Numbered from the stretch's first letter, positions 51,091 to 63,544 are shown. The stretch: DNA of 64,000 nucleotides from Asterias rubens (GCF_902459465.1 NC_047066.1:10791047-10855046); one strand, 5' to 3'. Notes: generated by a model not told the origin, from the sequence alone. Translations and numbers: made by a program.

Positions 51091-51465
51091 TACCGGCATT
51101 TTGAGAAACCGAATACTATTAATAAAACAAACTTCTAAAATGTATACCTCCTTTTTTAGTTTATGGGTTTTTACATAGCATTTTTAATTTGATTTATTCA
51201 TTGCTGCTGTTTTTTCATTTTTTATGTTTTGTGTTTGTCATGGACAACTACACTTTATTGTAATGAACTTGTTTATTGCAAAGTAATTTAATTTAAATTT
51301 AATATATTTAATATACTTTTTGCATTTTTATTTTATTAATAAAAACTTACGAGTTAAAATGCTGGTTGAATTTTCGTTTTTACTTTCTGTCATCTGTCTA
51401 CTGGTTTCGAAGTGGCACACCATTTTGGCAAATAATGGTATAAAACACCTTTTTGTGCCAATACG

Positions 51466-52625
51466 GTCAACTTAAGGGATCGGAGGTGGCTTTTTGCAAT
51501 CAGTCAACTTTAGGGAATGGTGGTGGCTTTTTGCAATCGGTCACATTTTGCAACCGGTGATGGGATTTTGGGATATCCGAATTTTGCGTCCGGTCGGTGC
51601 AGGCCTACTTCAAAACCTATGATTGTGTAGATTGTGGATATTAGTTGTTGTTATTTTCTAGTTCACACCACCATGGAAGGAATAAATAACACTCACCAGC
51701 GGGTTGACTGACTTGCCAAACATTTTTAGAAGAGTACCATTTTATAACTATGTAAGGGGGAACGCAACAAACATCAAATTAATCAGCTCTTTCTAAAAAG
51801 ATAATAATAATAATAACAAATGGGTAGGAGAGGGTGTGGAAGGGTTATCTATGTCCCACAATTGGTTGTCGTCTTCCGGAAATGGTGTATGCCGGGGAAA
51901 TACAAATATTTATATTCAGTGAAGGGAAATGTTTTTGAACAAGAGTCTCTACCGATAGTTTTGTGTGTAAGGGGAAATCTGAAATCATACAAGTAGCCCT
52001 GTGTAAACAGACCCGGAGGTGAGAACATTATGACCACACAAAAACCGTTTTGATGGAAAACACATATTATGTGCATCATGAATGTGATGGACAAACACAG
52101 ACCGGGACGCACTCAACACGTTTTATAAAAGGCTAGGTAAAGTATTATACAAATATTTCCTTGTAATAAACGGAAAGGCACGTATTAATTGAATCCAAAG
52201 CGAAAAACGTACTATATAAAGTTTTTAATTTAGGGGGGGGGGGGGGGGGGTGTATAAAAGAGTTAAATCTTATATAAAATTGAAGCTTTAAAATAAGCTT
52301 TACTCTAAACGTAATTTTGTTTTAAATTATTAATTAATCAATCGGTCAACTTCAGGGATCGGTGGTGGCTTTTTGCAATCAGTCAACTTTAGGGATCGGT
52401 GGTGGCTTTTTGCAACCGGTCAACTTTTGCAACCGGTGATGGAATTTTGGGATATCCGAATTTTGCGTCCGGTCGGTGCAGGCCTACTTCAAAACCTATG
52501 ATTGTGTAGATTGTGGATATTAATTGTTGTTATTTTCTAGTTCACACCACCGTGGAGGAATAAATTACACTCACCAGCGGGTTGACTGACTTGCCAAACA
52601 TTTTTAGAAGAGTACCATTTTATAC
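51466..52625 (+). repeat. Two partial direct copies of the outer foldback segment
   Basis: 51466-52340 repeats 48845-49730 in the same orientation with few differences. About 52335-52625 repeats the first part again. These lie between the inverted arms and make the centre of the element asymmetric. Confidence 0.85.
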
Positions 52626-52829
52626 GCAGATAACATACATAAATTGGGCAATCAGTTATTTCAAATTATTACATTATTGCAATCAAGATTTATTAATATC
52701 TACAATTTTGGGGGAGATTTTTCTAGCAAAAAAAATCTCAACAAATTACATTACTTTGTCATTTTTTAATTGTTTCGACAATCTTAAGACATCCTGTGCC
52801 ACAGCTTTGACACCCTGCCTTGAAAATTG
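52626..52829. other. Unique centre of the foldback element
   Basis: About 200 bp with no match elsewhere in the element; AT-rich, with no coding frame of interest. Confidence 0.5.
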
Positions 52830-55800
52830 CATATTATGACCAATGTCGGTTCAATGCCGGCCCAATGGTGGCCGTTACCAAATCAGTATTGGCACAAAAA
52901 AGTTGTTTTATACCATTATTTGCCAAAATGGTGTGCCACTTCGAAACCAGTATTGGCCCAGAAAAAGTTGTCTATACCATTTTGTCAAAATGGCGTGGCG
53001 CTAAAAAAAAAGTATTGGCCCAGAAAAGATTGTCTACGGTGCAGCTACAAAACCAGTGTTGGCACAATAGAGGTTTTCTACCATTTTGCCAAAATGGTGT
53101 GCCGCCAACAAACCAGTAGACAGATGACAGAAAGTAAAACTTTCATTATCAGACGAAAATTCAACCAGCATTTTAACTCGTAAGTTTTTATTAATAAAAT
53201 AAAAATGCAAAAAGTATATTAAATATATTAAATTTCAATGTAATTACTTTGCAATAAAAAAGTTCATTACAATAAAGTGTAGTTGTCCATGATAAACACA
53301 AAACATAAAAAATTAAAAAACAGCAGCAATGAATAAATCAAATTAAAAATGCTATGTAAAAACCAATAAACTAAAAAAGGAGGTATTAATTTTAGAACTT
53401 TGTTTTATTAATAGTATTCGGTTTCTCAAAATGCCGGTGCCATCAGGGGTCGATTTCACAGAGAGTTAGGCCTAGTCCTAACTTAGGACATAGTCCTTGG
53501 AGATATAAGAAACGTATGGCTAGTCCTAAGTTAGGACTATTAACTCTTCCTAACTCGAGATAAGACTAGTCTTACCTCTTTGTGAAATCCACCCCAGCTT
53601 CAATAAATAACTTGCATGGGCTAATTCCTTTTTAAATATCAAGTCGGTTTAGTCATTAGAACATATTTCTTTACCGTTTTGCCAAAGCCAGTATTGGCAT
53701 GATTGGCCCCGAAAAGGTTTTCTATAATGACACCATTTTGACAAAAAATGGTGTGCAGCTACAAAACCAGTATTGGCTCAATGAGAGGTTTTCTGCCCGT
53801 TTTCCCAAATGGTGTGCCACAAAACCAGTATTGGACCACTGCAGGTTTTCTACCACTTTCCCAAAATGGTGCACCGCTACAAAACCAGCATTGGCCCATT
53901 AAAGGTTCATAATTTTGCCGAAACGTTGTGCCGCACAAAACCAATATTGGCCAAGACAGGCAAACCTCCGTCCTAACTAAAATAGTTTGCCTCTATAAAA
54001 CCGACATTGGCCCAGTGTGGGCACTTTACTAGCAAGGACATGACGCTTGACCGGAAGAAGGCCAGCACTGGCCCAATTCTGGCTCAATATCATCATCATA
54101 ATTAACGGCACCGTATCGAAACTCGACGCCGGTACATGCCACCATTGGCCCGATACTGTATTGTTTGTTAGGCTATAACTGAAAAAAGGTTTGAACATAG
54201 GTTGTGAAGTTCTTGGGATATTGTCCCACTTCCGGTTGACCTGGAAGTAGAGCTAGGTCAATATGGGGGCCACATTTTGTTAAGGTTAATCCTTAATGCT
54301 CAAAGAGTCTCTAAGTAAAAAAGGGTTTGAAAATCGGTTTTATAGTTCTTGAAATATGGTCCCACTTCCGGTTGACCCGGAAGTAGAGGTCAACATGGGG
54401 TCGCGGAAACTGGAACAAGTTTGAAATAGGTTGTATAGGTCTTGAGATCTAATCCCAATTCAGGTTGACCCGAAAATAGAGGTCAACATGGGGTCACGGT
54501 TTTCCAAAGTAAAAATTTGAAAGGAGCCTATAACTGAAACAAAAAATGAAGATTGATTGTGTAGTATAACTGAAACAAAAAATGGGCCAACTTCCGGTTG
54601 ACCCGGAAGTATACTTCTTGAGATATGGCGCTCTACTAAGATTTACTAATTAAATATGCAAATGAAGATCACAAGGTTAATTAATTAATAATTTAAAACA
54701 AAATTACGTTTAGAGTAAAGCTTATTTTAAAGCTTCAATTTTATATAAGATTTAACTCTTTTATCTTTATACTTTATACACCCCCCCCCCTAAATTAAGA
54801 ACTTTATACAATTCGTTTTTCGCTTTGGATTCAATTAATACGTGCCTCTCCGTTTATTACAAGGAAATATTTGTATAATACTTTACCTAGCCTTTGATAA
54901 AACGTGTTGAGTGCGTCCCGGTCTGTGTTTGTCCATCACATTCATGATGCACATAATATGTGTTTTCCATCAAAACGGTTTTTGTGTGGTCATAATGTTC
55001 TCACCTCCGGGTCTGTTTACACAGGGCTACTTGTATGATTTCAGATTTCCCCTTACACACAAAACTATCGGTAGAGACTCTTGTTCAAAAACATTTCCCT
55101 TCACTGAATATAAATATTTGTATTTCCCCGGCATACACCAGGGACTTTTCGTTTTCGATGACGGATGGTTCTGCGACGGTAAAGATGACATTTGGCGTCA
55201 TCTGCGCATGCGTCGGCTTTGAGGACGGTCGTCCCTCAATTTCTACGACAGTACTTGGGATGAATCTTCGTTGTGCTGAAAACGACAACGTTTAGCTGAA
55301 CAACCGTCGCAGAACCATCCGTCGTCGAAAACGAAAAGTCCCTACCATTTCCGGAAGACGACAACCAATTGTGGGACATAGATAACCCTTCCACACCCTC
55401 TCCTACCCATTTGTTATTATTATTATTATCTTTTTAGAAAGAGCTGATTAATTTGATGTTTGTTGCGTTCCCCCTTACATAGTTATAAAATGGTACTCTT
55501 CTAAAAATGTTTGGCATGTCAGTCAACCCGCTGGTGAGTGTAATTTATTCCTCCATGGTGGTGTGAACTAGAAAATAACAACAACTAATATCCACAATCT
55601 ACACAATCATAGGTTTTGAAGTAGGCCTGCACTGACCGGACGCAAAATTCGGATATCCCAAAATCCCATCACCGGTTGCAAAAGTTGACCGATTGCAAAA
55701 AGCCACCACCGATCCCTAAAGTTGACTGATTGCAAAAAGCCACCTCCGATCCCTTAAGTTGACCGATTGCAAAAAGCCATCACCGATCCCTAAAGTTGAC

Positions 55801-56175
55801 CGATTGCAAAAAGCCACCACCGATCACTAAAGTTGAATGATTGCAAAAAGCCACCACCGATCACTAAAGTTGACCGCATGCAAAAAGCCATCACCGATCC
55901 CTGAAGTTGACCGATTGCAAAAAGCCACCACCGATCCCTAACGTTGACCGATTGCAAAAAGCCACCACCGATCACTAAAGTTGACCACCGATTGCAAAAA
56001 GCCATCAACGGTCGTGAATATGCATGACCGATCGCTATATACCATCACCGATCATGAATATGCATGACCGATCGCTAAAATGGACCAACGATCGTGTTTT
56101 ATCACCGCTCGCTAAAGTTGATCACCGATCGCATAGGACCACCACCGATGATTAAATGCCTCTTTGGCGTTCCAT
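52830..56175 (-). repeat. Right arm of the foldback element
   Basis: Inverse of 48433-51466, including the 60-bp and 130-bp repeat zones, the GTTAGGAC MITE (53445-53600) and the 37-bp array (55640-56150). It is very similar to the left arm except for scattered changes and one 204-bp insertion (55140-55343). Confidence 0.88.
55140..55343. mobile_element. 204-bp MITE with 3-bp target duplication, nested in the foldback arm
   Basis: Inverted ends of about 40 bp, AGGGACTTTTCGTTTTCGA... and ...TCGAAAACGAAAAGTCCCT, containing GGATGGTTCTGCGACGG. It is flanked by ACC on both sides. The same site is empty in the left arm and in the direct copy at about 51880, which read CATACACCATTTCC, so the insertion boundaries are certain. 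Confidence 0.92.
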
Positions 56176-56424
56176 AATATACTCACATATTTTTATATTC
56201 AGCGAATTGTGTACAAACTTTTCTGACAGAATTCGTGCATGCATTGGCAGGTTTAGAAATTGAACAACACAAATTGAATATACACCGATGTGTGTTGGCA
56301 CTGTATACTTTCGTGTAGTCCTAGGTTTTGTTTTGGAAACTCGTCATGCGTCGTGAATTAAATTGTTCTTTTCTCCAGTTTGTCATGTATCCTCCCTTTA
56401 TTGTTATTACATTTTAAATAGAGG

Positions 56425-56607
56425 CACTGGACACGTTTGGTAATAGTGAAAGACCAGTATAATTATAACTTGATGTTTCGCAAAATATGCATACAATAAC
56501 AAACCAGTGAAAAGTTGGTCTCGATTTGTCATCGAACAAGCAAGGGAATAATGAAAGAAAACCAACTTTCAATTTATGTTGAGTTCTTACCAAAAGTGTG
56601 CAGGGCC
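56425..56607. repeat. TTAA MITE, family A, short variant
   Basis: GAGGCACTGGACACGTTTGG on the left and AAGTGTGCAGGGCCT then TTAA on the right. Like the copy at 24033, and followed by the same downstream sequence (AAATAAAACTGTTTGTAAAT). Confidence 0.65.
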
Positions 56608-56952
56608 TTTAAATAAAACTGTTTGTAAATGAAAAAAAAAACCACATAAACTGCAGAACTTCTGTGCTGTTTTGTTATAAGGTATGTTAACTAAACTGAT
56701 ATTTTTTTAAGCAAAAAACAATTTTTTTCCCACAATATTTAGAAATAAAGTTTGTGTATTTATATCTATTCTTTACAAAATTATCATTGTTCCAAAAACC
56801 TAACAGTCAATGTATGTTAAACATATACTAAGGAAATCTGTTAAAAAGAAAACCGCAGAAAGTCAAGTTGTTAAAAAAGGTCACCACTATCTGTTTTAAT
56901 ACTGTTTCTAGAATTTGTCGTCGTTCAAATTGAATCATTTCTTAGCAGGTTA

Positions 56953-57246
56953 AAAACACTGGACACCTTTGGTGATTGTCATGTGGTGTATCTCAACATA
57001 TGCATAAAATAACAAACTTGTGAAAATTTAAACTCAATTGGTCGGCGAAGTTGGTAGATATTAAAGGGCGAAAAAAAAAACCCACACCATTGTCACACTA
57101 AGTTGGGTGCTTTCAGATGCTTGAATTCGCGACCTCAAAATCAAATTGCGAGGTCTCAAACTCAAATTTAAATATTTTATTGAGAAAATACTATCAACAT
57201 CTCTACATTGATCACTTTCAATTATTTTGAGCACAATTACCAATCC
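56953..57246. repeat. TTAA MITE, family A, decayed
   Basis: AACACTGGACACCTTTGGTG on the left, then the family core (AACAAACTTGTGAAAATTT; GACCTC...GAGGTCTC). The right end is lost after AATTACCAAT. It lies about 230 bp upstream of the second transporter start codon. Confidence 0.65.
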
Positions 57247-57711
57247 TTGTTTTGTTGGGGGAAGGAGTAGTTTGTTAAGAAAGTCTTTACGGGACAACGG
57301 TTTCGACCTGAACACGTGAATACTGTGATTGTTGCACTGCGAAGGCCGTGTTGGTTTTTAATTGAATGGATTACAGCTTGCCAAACATATAGGGAGCACA
57401 CATACCATTTGGTAGCGCTGTACTCCGGAACTATGTGTATAAAGTCACTGGTTTGGCTGGATAGAGTCGTTTCAAAATGGACGATCCTGGCTGCTGTACA
57501 CGCTTTTTCCACTCTTCAATTGACACTTTACGAGACGGCGGTCTTCATGGTTGGATCGCTGTGTTAGGTTTGTTTACAACCAAGGCAGCGTTAAGTACTA
57601 CTTTGAAAGGTCTTGGTATGATGTTACCTAACCTTCAAGAACAGTTCCTCACTTCGACTTGGTTAATTGGCTGGATGGTTGCTTTTGTAGACGCAGGTGT
57701 ACAAATCTCAG

Positions 57712-59495
57712 GTGAGTTCGATTAGCTTACTTTCTATTCCTGTTGCAATAGACAATGTGACCTGTGACATCACATGTTTACAAAAGAGCCACAGAGCCTG
57801 GACTTCCTGCAGGCATGATTTGTACACAGCTAAATCAAAGAAAACATAAATTCTTATATTTTATGGAGATTGCACTGTCCAATTCTAACCAAATTTGATA
57901 TGATGAAAGGGGGCACATCTCAAAACTTGAGCAGCTTTTACTTTCATAATTCTTGGTTTTATGTGGAAATTAAGACACAAAATGTGAACATTCCCATAGG
58001 ACCAGTGTAGTATCTTGCCTGCCAGAATACTGAAAGAAATTACAAGGTCACACTTATTGTAAACAAGGTTCACATGGTCTATATATTGGGCATTCTGCAC
58101 AAAGAATCGTTTCTCCTGAACTGGGGATACCGCACGGAGCCCCTTAAAAGACATCTAAAAAGAACGATCTCCTGTGCACGAAATCTCGTACGCGCGACAT
58201 AATTCGGGTTTCTGAACGCATTCCGTTTCATCGCAACGCCCCCATTATTATCACATCACACACGTGAAACACACCGGTTTTCTCGAATGTCAAACAAGGA
58301 CTATAGCTTGTTACTGGTTTGAATGTCAAACAAGGACCAGTTACTCGTTTGACATAGACCCCTAAGGCCTGGGCACCACAGCTACGTACCGAACTAGAGG
58401 GGGTTCCAATCCAAGGAACGGTTCACCCAGGCATTCTTGGCAACCGGCCCATGGGGTTTTAGTATACTGTTTAAAAGATTTTTGAAAAGTAAAGACATTT
58501 ACGTACAAATATACTACTTTTCACTATTGGCAGCGTACGCATATACGGACAGATAGACATTTCTGATTACCTAATTTTGAAGGTTCTTTTGAGGATGGTC
58601 AGAGGAACACAACCATGGTTATCTTGACCCGACCCATGGGGGTTTTAGTAACTTTTTATAAGTTGTTGAAAATTTTCAATTTGTACGTACGAATATACGT
58701 TGTTACGCACTTAATAGAAGCATCTACATTTTCAAAGGTCTGTTTCAAGGTGTGTGTGAAAATAATGCCTCCAGGAATCCCGAATTTTCTCGTGCGCACG
58801 AGAAAAGTTGTCGTGCGCTCGAGATAATTTTTGTTTTAATTTATTTTTAAATCTCCCTCTAGGGGCTCCGTAGTATTGGCCTTACAGCCAATATGTTTTC
58901 GTCGAGGATTTGGTGTTCTGACCAACCGCGTTGAATTATGACACACATTTTGATGGCGATATGTTGAGGATTGTTTGGGAGTTTATCATAGAGGTATACC
59001 ATAGAGTGGGTATACCAAACTCCCCCTGGCTGCACAATATGGTTTACCCATGTGGGCTCCTGCTGATCCTGCACCCGTGATTCATTTGGTTCCACATTTA
59101 CAGTGGGTCTAGCCGAAATGGGTAAACAATTATCGTTGAAGATGTCTCAACAACTCATGAACCACGGAATGGACCTTTTATAATATAAATATCATCGTAA
59201 AAGGTCTATAAAATAAGACAATTGAAAGAATTACCTCAGTTCTATCGGCACAACTAAATGGAATGTCTACACCGTTTAAGTGCCTAACATGAAATTCCGT
59301 GCATGATTCTTGCAAAGATAAAACAATTATGACGTCATAAAAACTCGCAGTTACTCGTGGCAATTGAAAATAATCAATAATAAATCAAATAATATATCAT
59401 ACCTTAACAACTTGATCCGCTGTTAACCGTGTTTTACATGACCGTTCCTTTTTTAAGTCATTTATTCTTTCGACAACATTTCTTGTTCCTATTAG
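57712..59495. other. Intron 1 of the second transporter copy
   Basis: No other gene. It has a tandem-like duplication near 58290-58350 (GAATGTCAAACAAGGAC twice) and two diverged copies of a segment with CGTACGAATATAC/CGTACAAATATAC around 58500-58690. Confidence 0.5.
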
Positions 59496-60096
59496 GCATC
59501 CTAGCAACTCCACTAAGAGAGAGATTTGGCGCCAGGACTGTATTGACAATCAGTGGATTAGTCGCTGGTAGCTCTATGGCAGTTGCATCATTTCTGCCCA
59601 GTTTATACGCTACCACCTCCGTCTTCGTCGTAGTAACAGGTGAGTTAATTCATGTGAATAAACAACTTGTACAGACAAATTTAATTGGTTAAGCCAAAGT
59701 AGATACACACATGGTTTTACCGCAAACCAAATATATATTTTAACCGTAGTGTTTTTTTCATTCTTTCAAAACGTTATTTCGTTTACTCAAAATGTTATTT
59801 CATTCCCTTTGAAATACTGTTTCGTTCCCACGAAATGTGGTATTTCGAGAGTAGCTAAAAAATAAAAGGAAACTAGCCTATTTTGAGGGAATATTTTTTT
59901 TGTTTTTTGAGAACGGAACCATATTTTGTGGAATTGAAGAAAAACATTCTTGGAAGCAAAATATTTCTTTGACGGAGAATAGATTTTGGGTTCACTTTTT
60001 CAATCTTTCCAACCAGTCCTAGCGAATTGTTTGACAATTCTACTCAGAAAACTTTTGAACAGTTTCAAATAATATAAACATATTGACTGGCAATGA

Positions 60097-60201
60097 GGTA
60101 ACTAGTGTACGTCTATTCCCCGGAGGGACTTTGAGTGACCAGATAGGCTCCTCTTCTGGTCATTCACAGGCCCGAGGGGGAATAGACGTACACTAGTTAC
60201 C
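60097..60201. repeat. 105-bp hairpin MITE in transporter intron 2
   Basis: The arms GGTAACTAGTGTACGTCTAT... and the inverse ...ATAGACGTACACTAGTTACC are perfect over about 24 bases and continue imperfectly through TGACCAGA/TCTGGTCA. Confidence 0.8.
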
Positions 60202-60384
60202 GAATTATTACAGCTCGGTCTTAAATGTGAAAAAAGACAGCAATCTGGAACAGAAAGGAAGTTTTGTAGTTGCTGTTCACGATTTAAGTCAAGAGAGGGC
60301 GCTGTGACTGGGCACTATTTTCAAAGACTAGTGCCCGTTCGGGAACTAGTTCCCGCAAACACGCGCGCGCGATCACTATACTAT

Positions 60385-60537
60385 GGGTGCGTTCGTTTGC
60401 TTCCCTGGGTCGACCCCCGGTGTGTGGCGGTTTTTTCTTCCAGGACGAACGTGGGTAATTATCTGCACACCTTCCTCCTGGAAAAAAAACCCCGTCACAC
60501 ACCGGGGTCGACCCAGGGAAGCTAAACGAACGCATCC
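60385..60537. repeat. 153-bp hairpin MITE in transporter intron 2
   Basis: Inverted ends GGGTGCGTTCGTTTGCTTCC and GAAGCTAAACGAACGCATCC, followed inward by TGGGTCGACCCC and CGGTGTGTG on both sides. The flanks TATACTAT and TATATTAG agree at six of eight positions and may be a decayed target duplication. Confidence 0.75.
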
Positions 60538-60839
60538 TATATTAGTTCATCCCACGTGACCGTGTTTCAGCCAACCAGAATACAGAACAAGCATGAGGTG
60601 TGTTATAATACAATAATATTGCACCGTCAATTAATCCTAAATTGTTTATCAACAATGCTGCGATTCTGAACAGTGGATTCGAACATAATAAGAGTACCGA
60701 CTAAACAAGCCTGCAGTTACTAGAATGTACTTGGTGGTCTAGCACCCCACCACCCACATGTTCAAATACTCACGTGCACGATTTCAAGGTCTTTATGATA
60801 TGACATAAAATGTAAGTATAAAGTACGATTAGCAGACCA

Positions 60840-61320
60840 ATACTGGTGTCGCATGCAATTATGTCCTCTATGCAATACCATCCGGAAGACATTATTGCAT
60901 ATGCAATAATGTTCACCGGACGGTTTTGATTAATGCAAACGTGTCCGCCCGGACACATTTGCATATGCAGTTGTGTCCGCCTCTTCGCAAAACCGTCCTT
61001 GCAGCAAATTAAACGCCCTTGGTCGACGGAACACATTCGCCATTTTTTTTATAAGCTAAGTGCATGTCATGAATGACATGGGAAATGTTCGGCCGTTGGG
61101 TATTCGCTGCAATCATAAAATACGTGAGCATTCATGTTGCATATAGTACATGTATGTAGGTTCAAAGCATGCACGCTCGCTTACGCGCGCACATACATGT
61201 ACAGTACAGTCATGATGTCCACCGAACGGTTTTTGCAAAGCCCCGGACACGATTGCATGTGCAAAAGTGTCCGGAGCGGACAGTATTGCATGACGGACAC
61301 AATTGCATCTCACACCAGCG
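60840..61320. repeat. Diverged GCAATTGTGTCCG-type repeats in transporter intron 2
   Basis: Several inverted and direct copies of words such as GTCCGCCCGGACACATTTGC and CACCGAACGG/CACCGGACGG, at 60850-61010 and again at 61215-61315. Probably remains of one or two palindromic elements; exact ends are unclear. Confidence 0.45.
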
Positions 61321-62464
61321 CCTACTTGGAAAAATTGTGAATTGCAAAATGATTGACTCATGGAAACAATGTCTAATTCCTAAATGGAATATTCCCGTTT
61401 GATTTATGTTAATTTAAGTAGGATTTGAAACTTTGCATGGTGGAATTACGATCTAGAAAGGTTTGCGGTAACACCGTGTGATGACTATCTCTAATGAGTT
61501 GGGGTGGTTCTGAAAAGAACCGTTGGTTATATTATAATATGTTAATTTGTAAACTGACTGTATTCTCTGGTGACATTATTTACTGATGGTATTGGGAAAA
61601 TGTGTGTTTTACTATCCAGGACCAGCGCTCGGCATCTCAAGAGTTATAACAAAGAATTTGATTGGAAGCTACTTCAATAAATCGATCACATTAGCCTATG
61701 GCATGGCGGGTTTGGGCGCCTCTTTTGCTTTCGTTGCCGTTGTGCCATTGATACAGCTCTTTCTAGATATCTACGGCTGGAGGGGAACAATGCTACTCTA
61801 GGAGGACTGTTATTACACCTCACTGTCTGTGGAGCTCTAACTATCTCACCCGCTGCACCTTTAAGTCAAGATGGTTATGAGGCTGCTCGCACTATTGAAG
61901 ACCAAGAGGCCATTATAAACGACAAAGTGGTGCCAAGGAGTTGCTTTAGCTGTTCTTGTTTAACCACAATCTACTCATTTTTTAGAGATACATTCCGGCT
62001 AGGTTTGTTCTCATCCATATCTTTCTGGCTGGTTGTATTTACAGTATGCGTGTGGAGAATGACATGTTCTGCTTGGATAATATATTTTGTTCAGTACAGT
62101 ACTGTGTATAAGGATTTCACACTGGAAGACGCATCGCAATTTATTGTGTCCTATGGAATTGGAAGACTGACAGCTTGCGTTGTGATTAGTCCGTTGGTTG
62201 ATTCCGTGCAGGTTGTTAGCACATACACATGGCTTGCTATAGCTCAGCTTTTAGTTGCCGTTTATTATGCTGTCGATCCATGGTTGATATCATATTGGGC
62301 GATGATGGCGAACGCTTTCGTGTTTGGAAACGCCATCTCACTGAGTTCAGTACTCATAGATGTTGTCACTAAGAAGGTATTCGGTAAAGAACAGATGGGG
62401 CATGCAATGGGATTGTTAGGAGTTGCATCTGGTTCGACATCACTCCTCCTCTTGTATTTTCCAG

Positions 62465-63326
62465 GTGAGTTCATATTCATTTTTTTGCAGCAATAACACT
62501 TTAACAACTGCAACTACGTTGCCAAATTCAGCACTATTTTTTTGTAACCAAACTTTCATTTTCAATAAGTTCATTGTATAATGAAAAGGTCGCGCTCAAA
62601 CCGTTGCTGCTTTTTTGTCGTTCAACACTCGGCACATTGTTTCGCATTAAAGACAATGTCCCGACAAGGTAAATGCGTGTATTTAAAATGTTGTTGAAGT
62701 CTCATTTAAAATTATAAGGACGACCGGTGATAATTGGGTTTATAACACAATCAACAAATTTACCACAGAGTTGAGATATTACATGGGAACTACGTCTGGC
62801 CTGGTCATCGCTGATCGATCCTTCAGATAAAATCATGTCGAACTACAGTTGAGGCAGCAATTCTGAAAACGTTGGCAAAGGCCACAAATGCGAAGACCTT
62901 CTAGCCAGATATCTCCTCAAAAACTGAGGCAAAATTCATTATTGTGCCATCGAAGCAGAGAAGTCCTCATTGTCGAATTTGGGTGTAAGTTTTGGGACTG
63001 TTTTTAGTTGAGTCCTTGCACTGAATGTCATTTGTGTCGAGTCCCAGTCATGAGTCACAAAGGGAGAGTCCAAGTCCAGTCAAGATGGTCAAATTCTGAG
63101 TCAAAATCTGAGTCCAGCTGGTCTTAGTCTAAGTCCGAGTCCAGATGGTCGACTTCGAGTCCAGTCCGACACAAAAGTCTCTGACCAAGTGATCGACTCA
63201 TCGGAACACATCTCTGCATCAATGGCACAACTCCTCCCAAAAAGTTTATATATATAGGCTTTCTCTGCCGCCAATATTTTATCACTAAATCTGCGTGTTT
63301 TTCTTGATGTTTTTTGTGTCCACCAG
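62465..63326. other. Intron 3 of the second transporter copy
   Basis: Contains a degenerate minisatellite around 63020-63180 made of GAGTCCAGATGGTC/GAGTCCAAGTCC-like words. The same intron of the sister gene (about 37250-37390) has similar words (CTGGACCATCTGGAC), so it predates the gene duplication. Confidence 0.5.
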
Positions 63327-63544
63327 GCTTGATTTATGACACCATTGGAGACTACACAGTGGCTTTCAGTCTCATGGCTGGTGCCCAACTACTGACTGTT
63401 GCTGCTGTACTGTGGTTACATTGGAGGCAGCAAAGCCATCGCAGTTCATCTAAGTCATAGCAATGAGGAACACTCCGTTAACCTCTTTAGGACCAATCGT
63501 TGGAAAATTACCTCTCCCCACATTTTACAGCGCATAAATGTTCA

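Larger units (their letters stand above)
48433..56175. mobile_element. 7.7-kb foldback (TU-like) transposon with 8-bp target duplication
   Basis: The element is bounded by the inverted ends ATGGAACGCAAAAGAGGC and GCCTCTTTGGCGTTCCAT. The exact direct repeat AATATACT flanks it (48425-48432 and 56176-56183). The arms are about 3 kb each (48433-51466 and about 52830-56175). From outside in, each holds a 37-bp tandem repeat zone, a 0.8-kb segment, a zone of 130-bp repeats, a zone of 60-bp repeats, a GTTAGGAC-type MITE, and an AT-rich segment. Between the arms are two further partial copies of the outer segment in direct orientation. No transposase frame exists, so it must move in trans. Sea urchins have comparable TU foldback elements; the family assignment is by structure only. 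Confidence 0.9.
57477..63460 (+). pseudogene. SLC16-like monocarboxylate transporter, second copy with a 1-bp deletion in exon 3
   Basis: Inverted duplicate of the gene at 36999-42936. Exons: 57477-57711 (235 bp), 59496-59639 (144 bp), 61620-62464 (845 bp), 63327-63460 (134 bp). All junctions are GT-AG, phase 1. Exon 3 is one base shorter than its intact sister. The missing base lies just before the TAG at 61799-61801, after YGWRGTMLL, inside about the sixth membrane helix. With the frame as read, translation stops near residue 187 and half the helices are lost. Downstream of the lesion the other frame remains free of stops and closely similar to the sister, so the change is young, polymorphic, or a sequencing error. 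The DGGLHGW signature and the LATPLRERFGARTVLTISG segment are kept. Confidence 0.88.

Noticed and set aside
50590-53944. Repetitive frames of about 61-67 codons in the foldback arms that look like Trp/Cys-rich repeat peptides
   Set aside because: They are translations of the 60-bp tandem repeats, which happen to be a multiple of three; both strands give open frames.
49229-55222. An 87-codon frame (beginning MRPGLCLSITF) that occurs three times in the foldback element
   Set aside because: All three copies are recent duplicates of the same segment, so their agreement is not evidence of selection. The frame has no recognised domain, and one copy is changed at its end by the MITE insertion.
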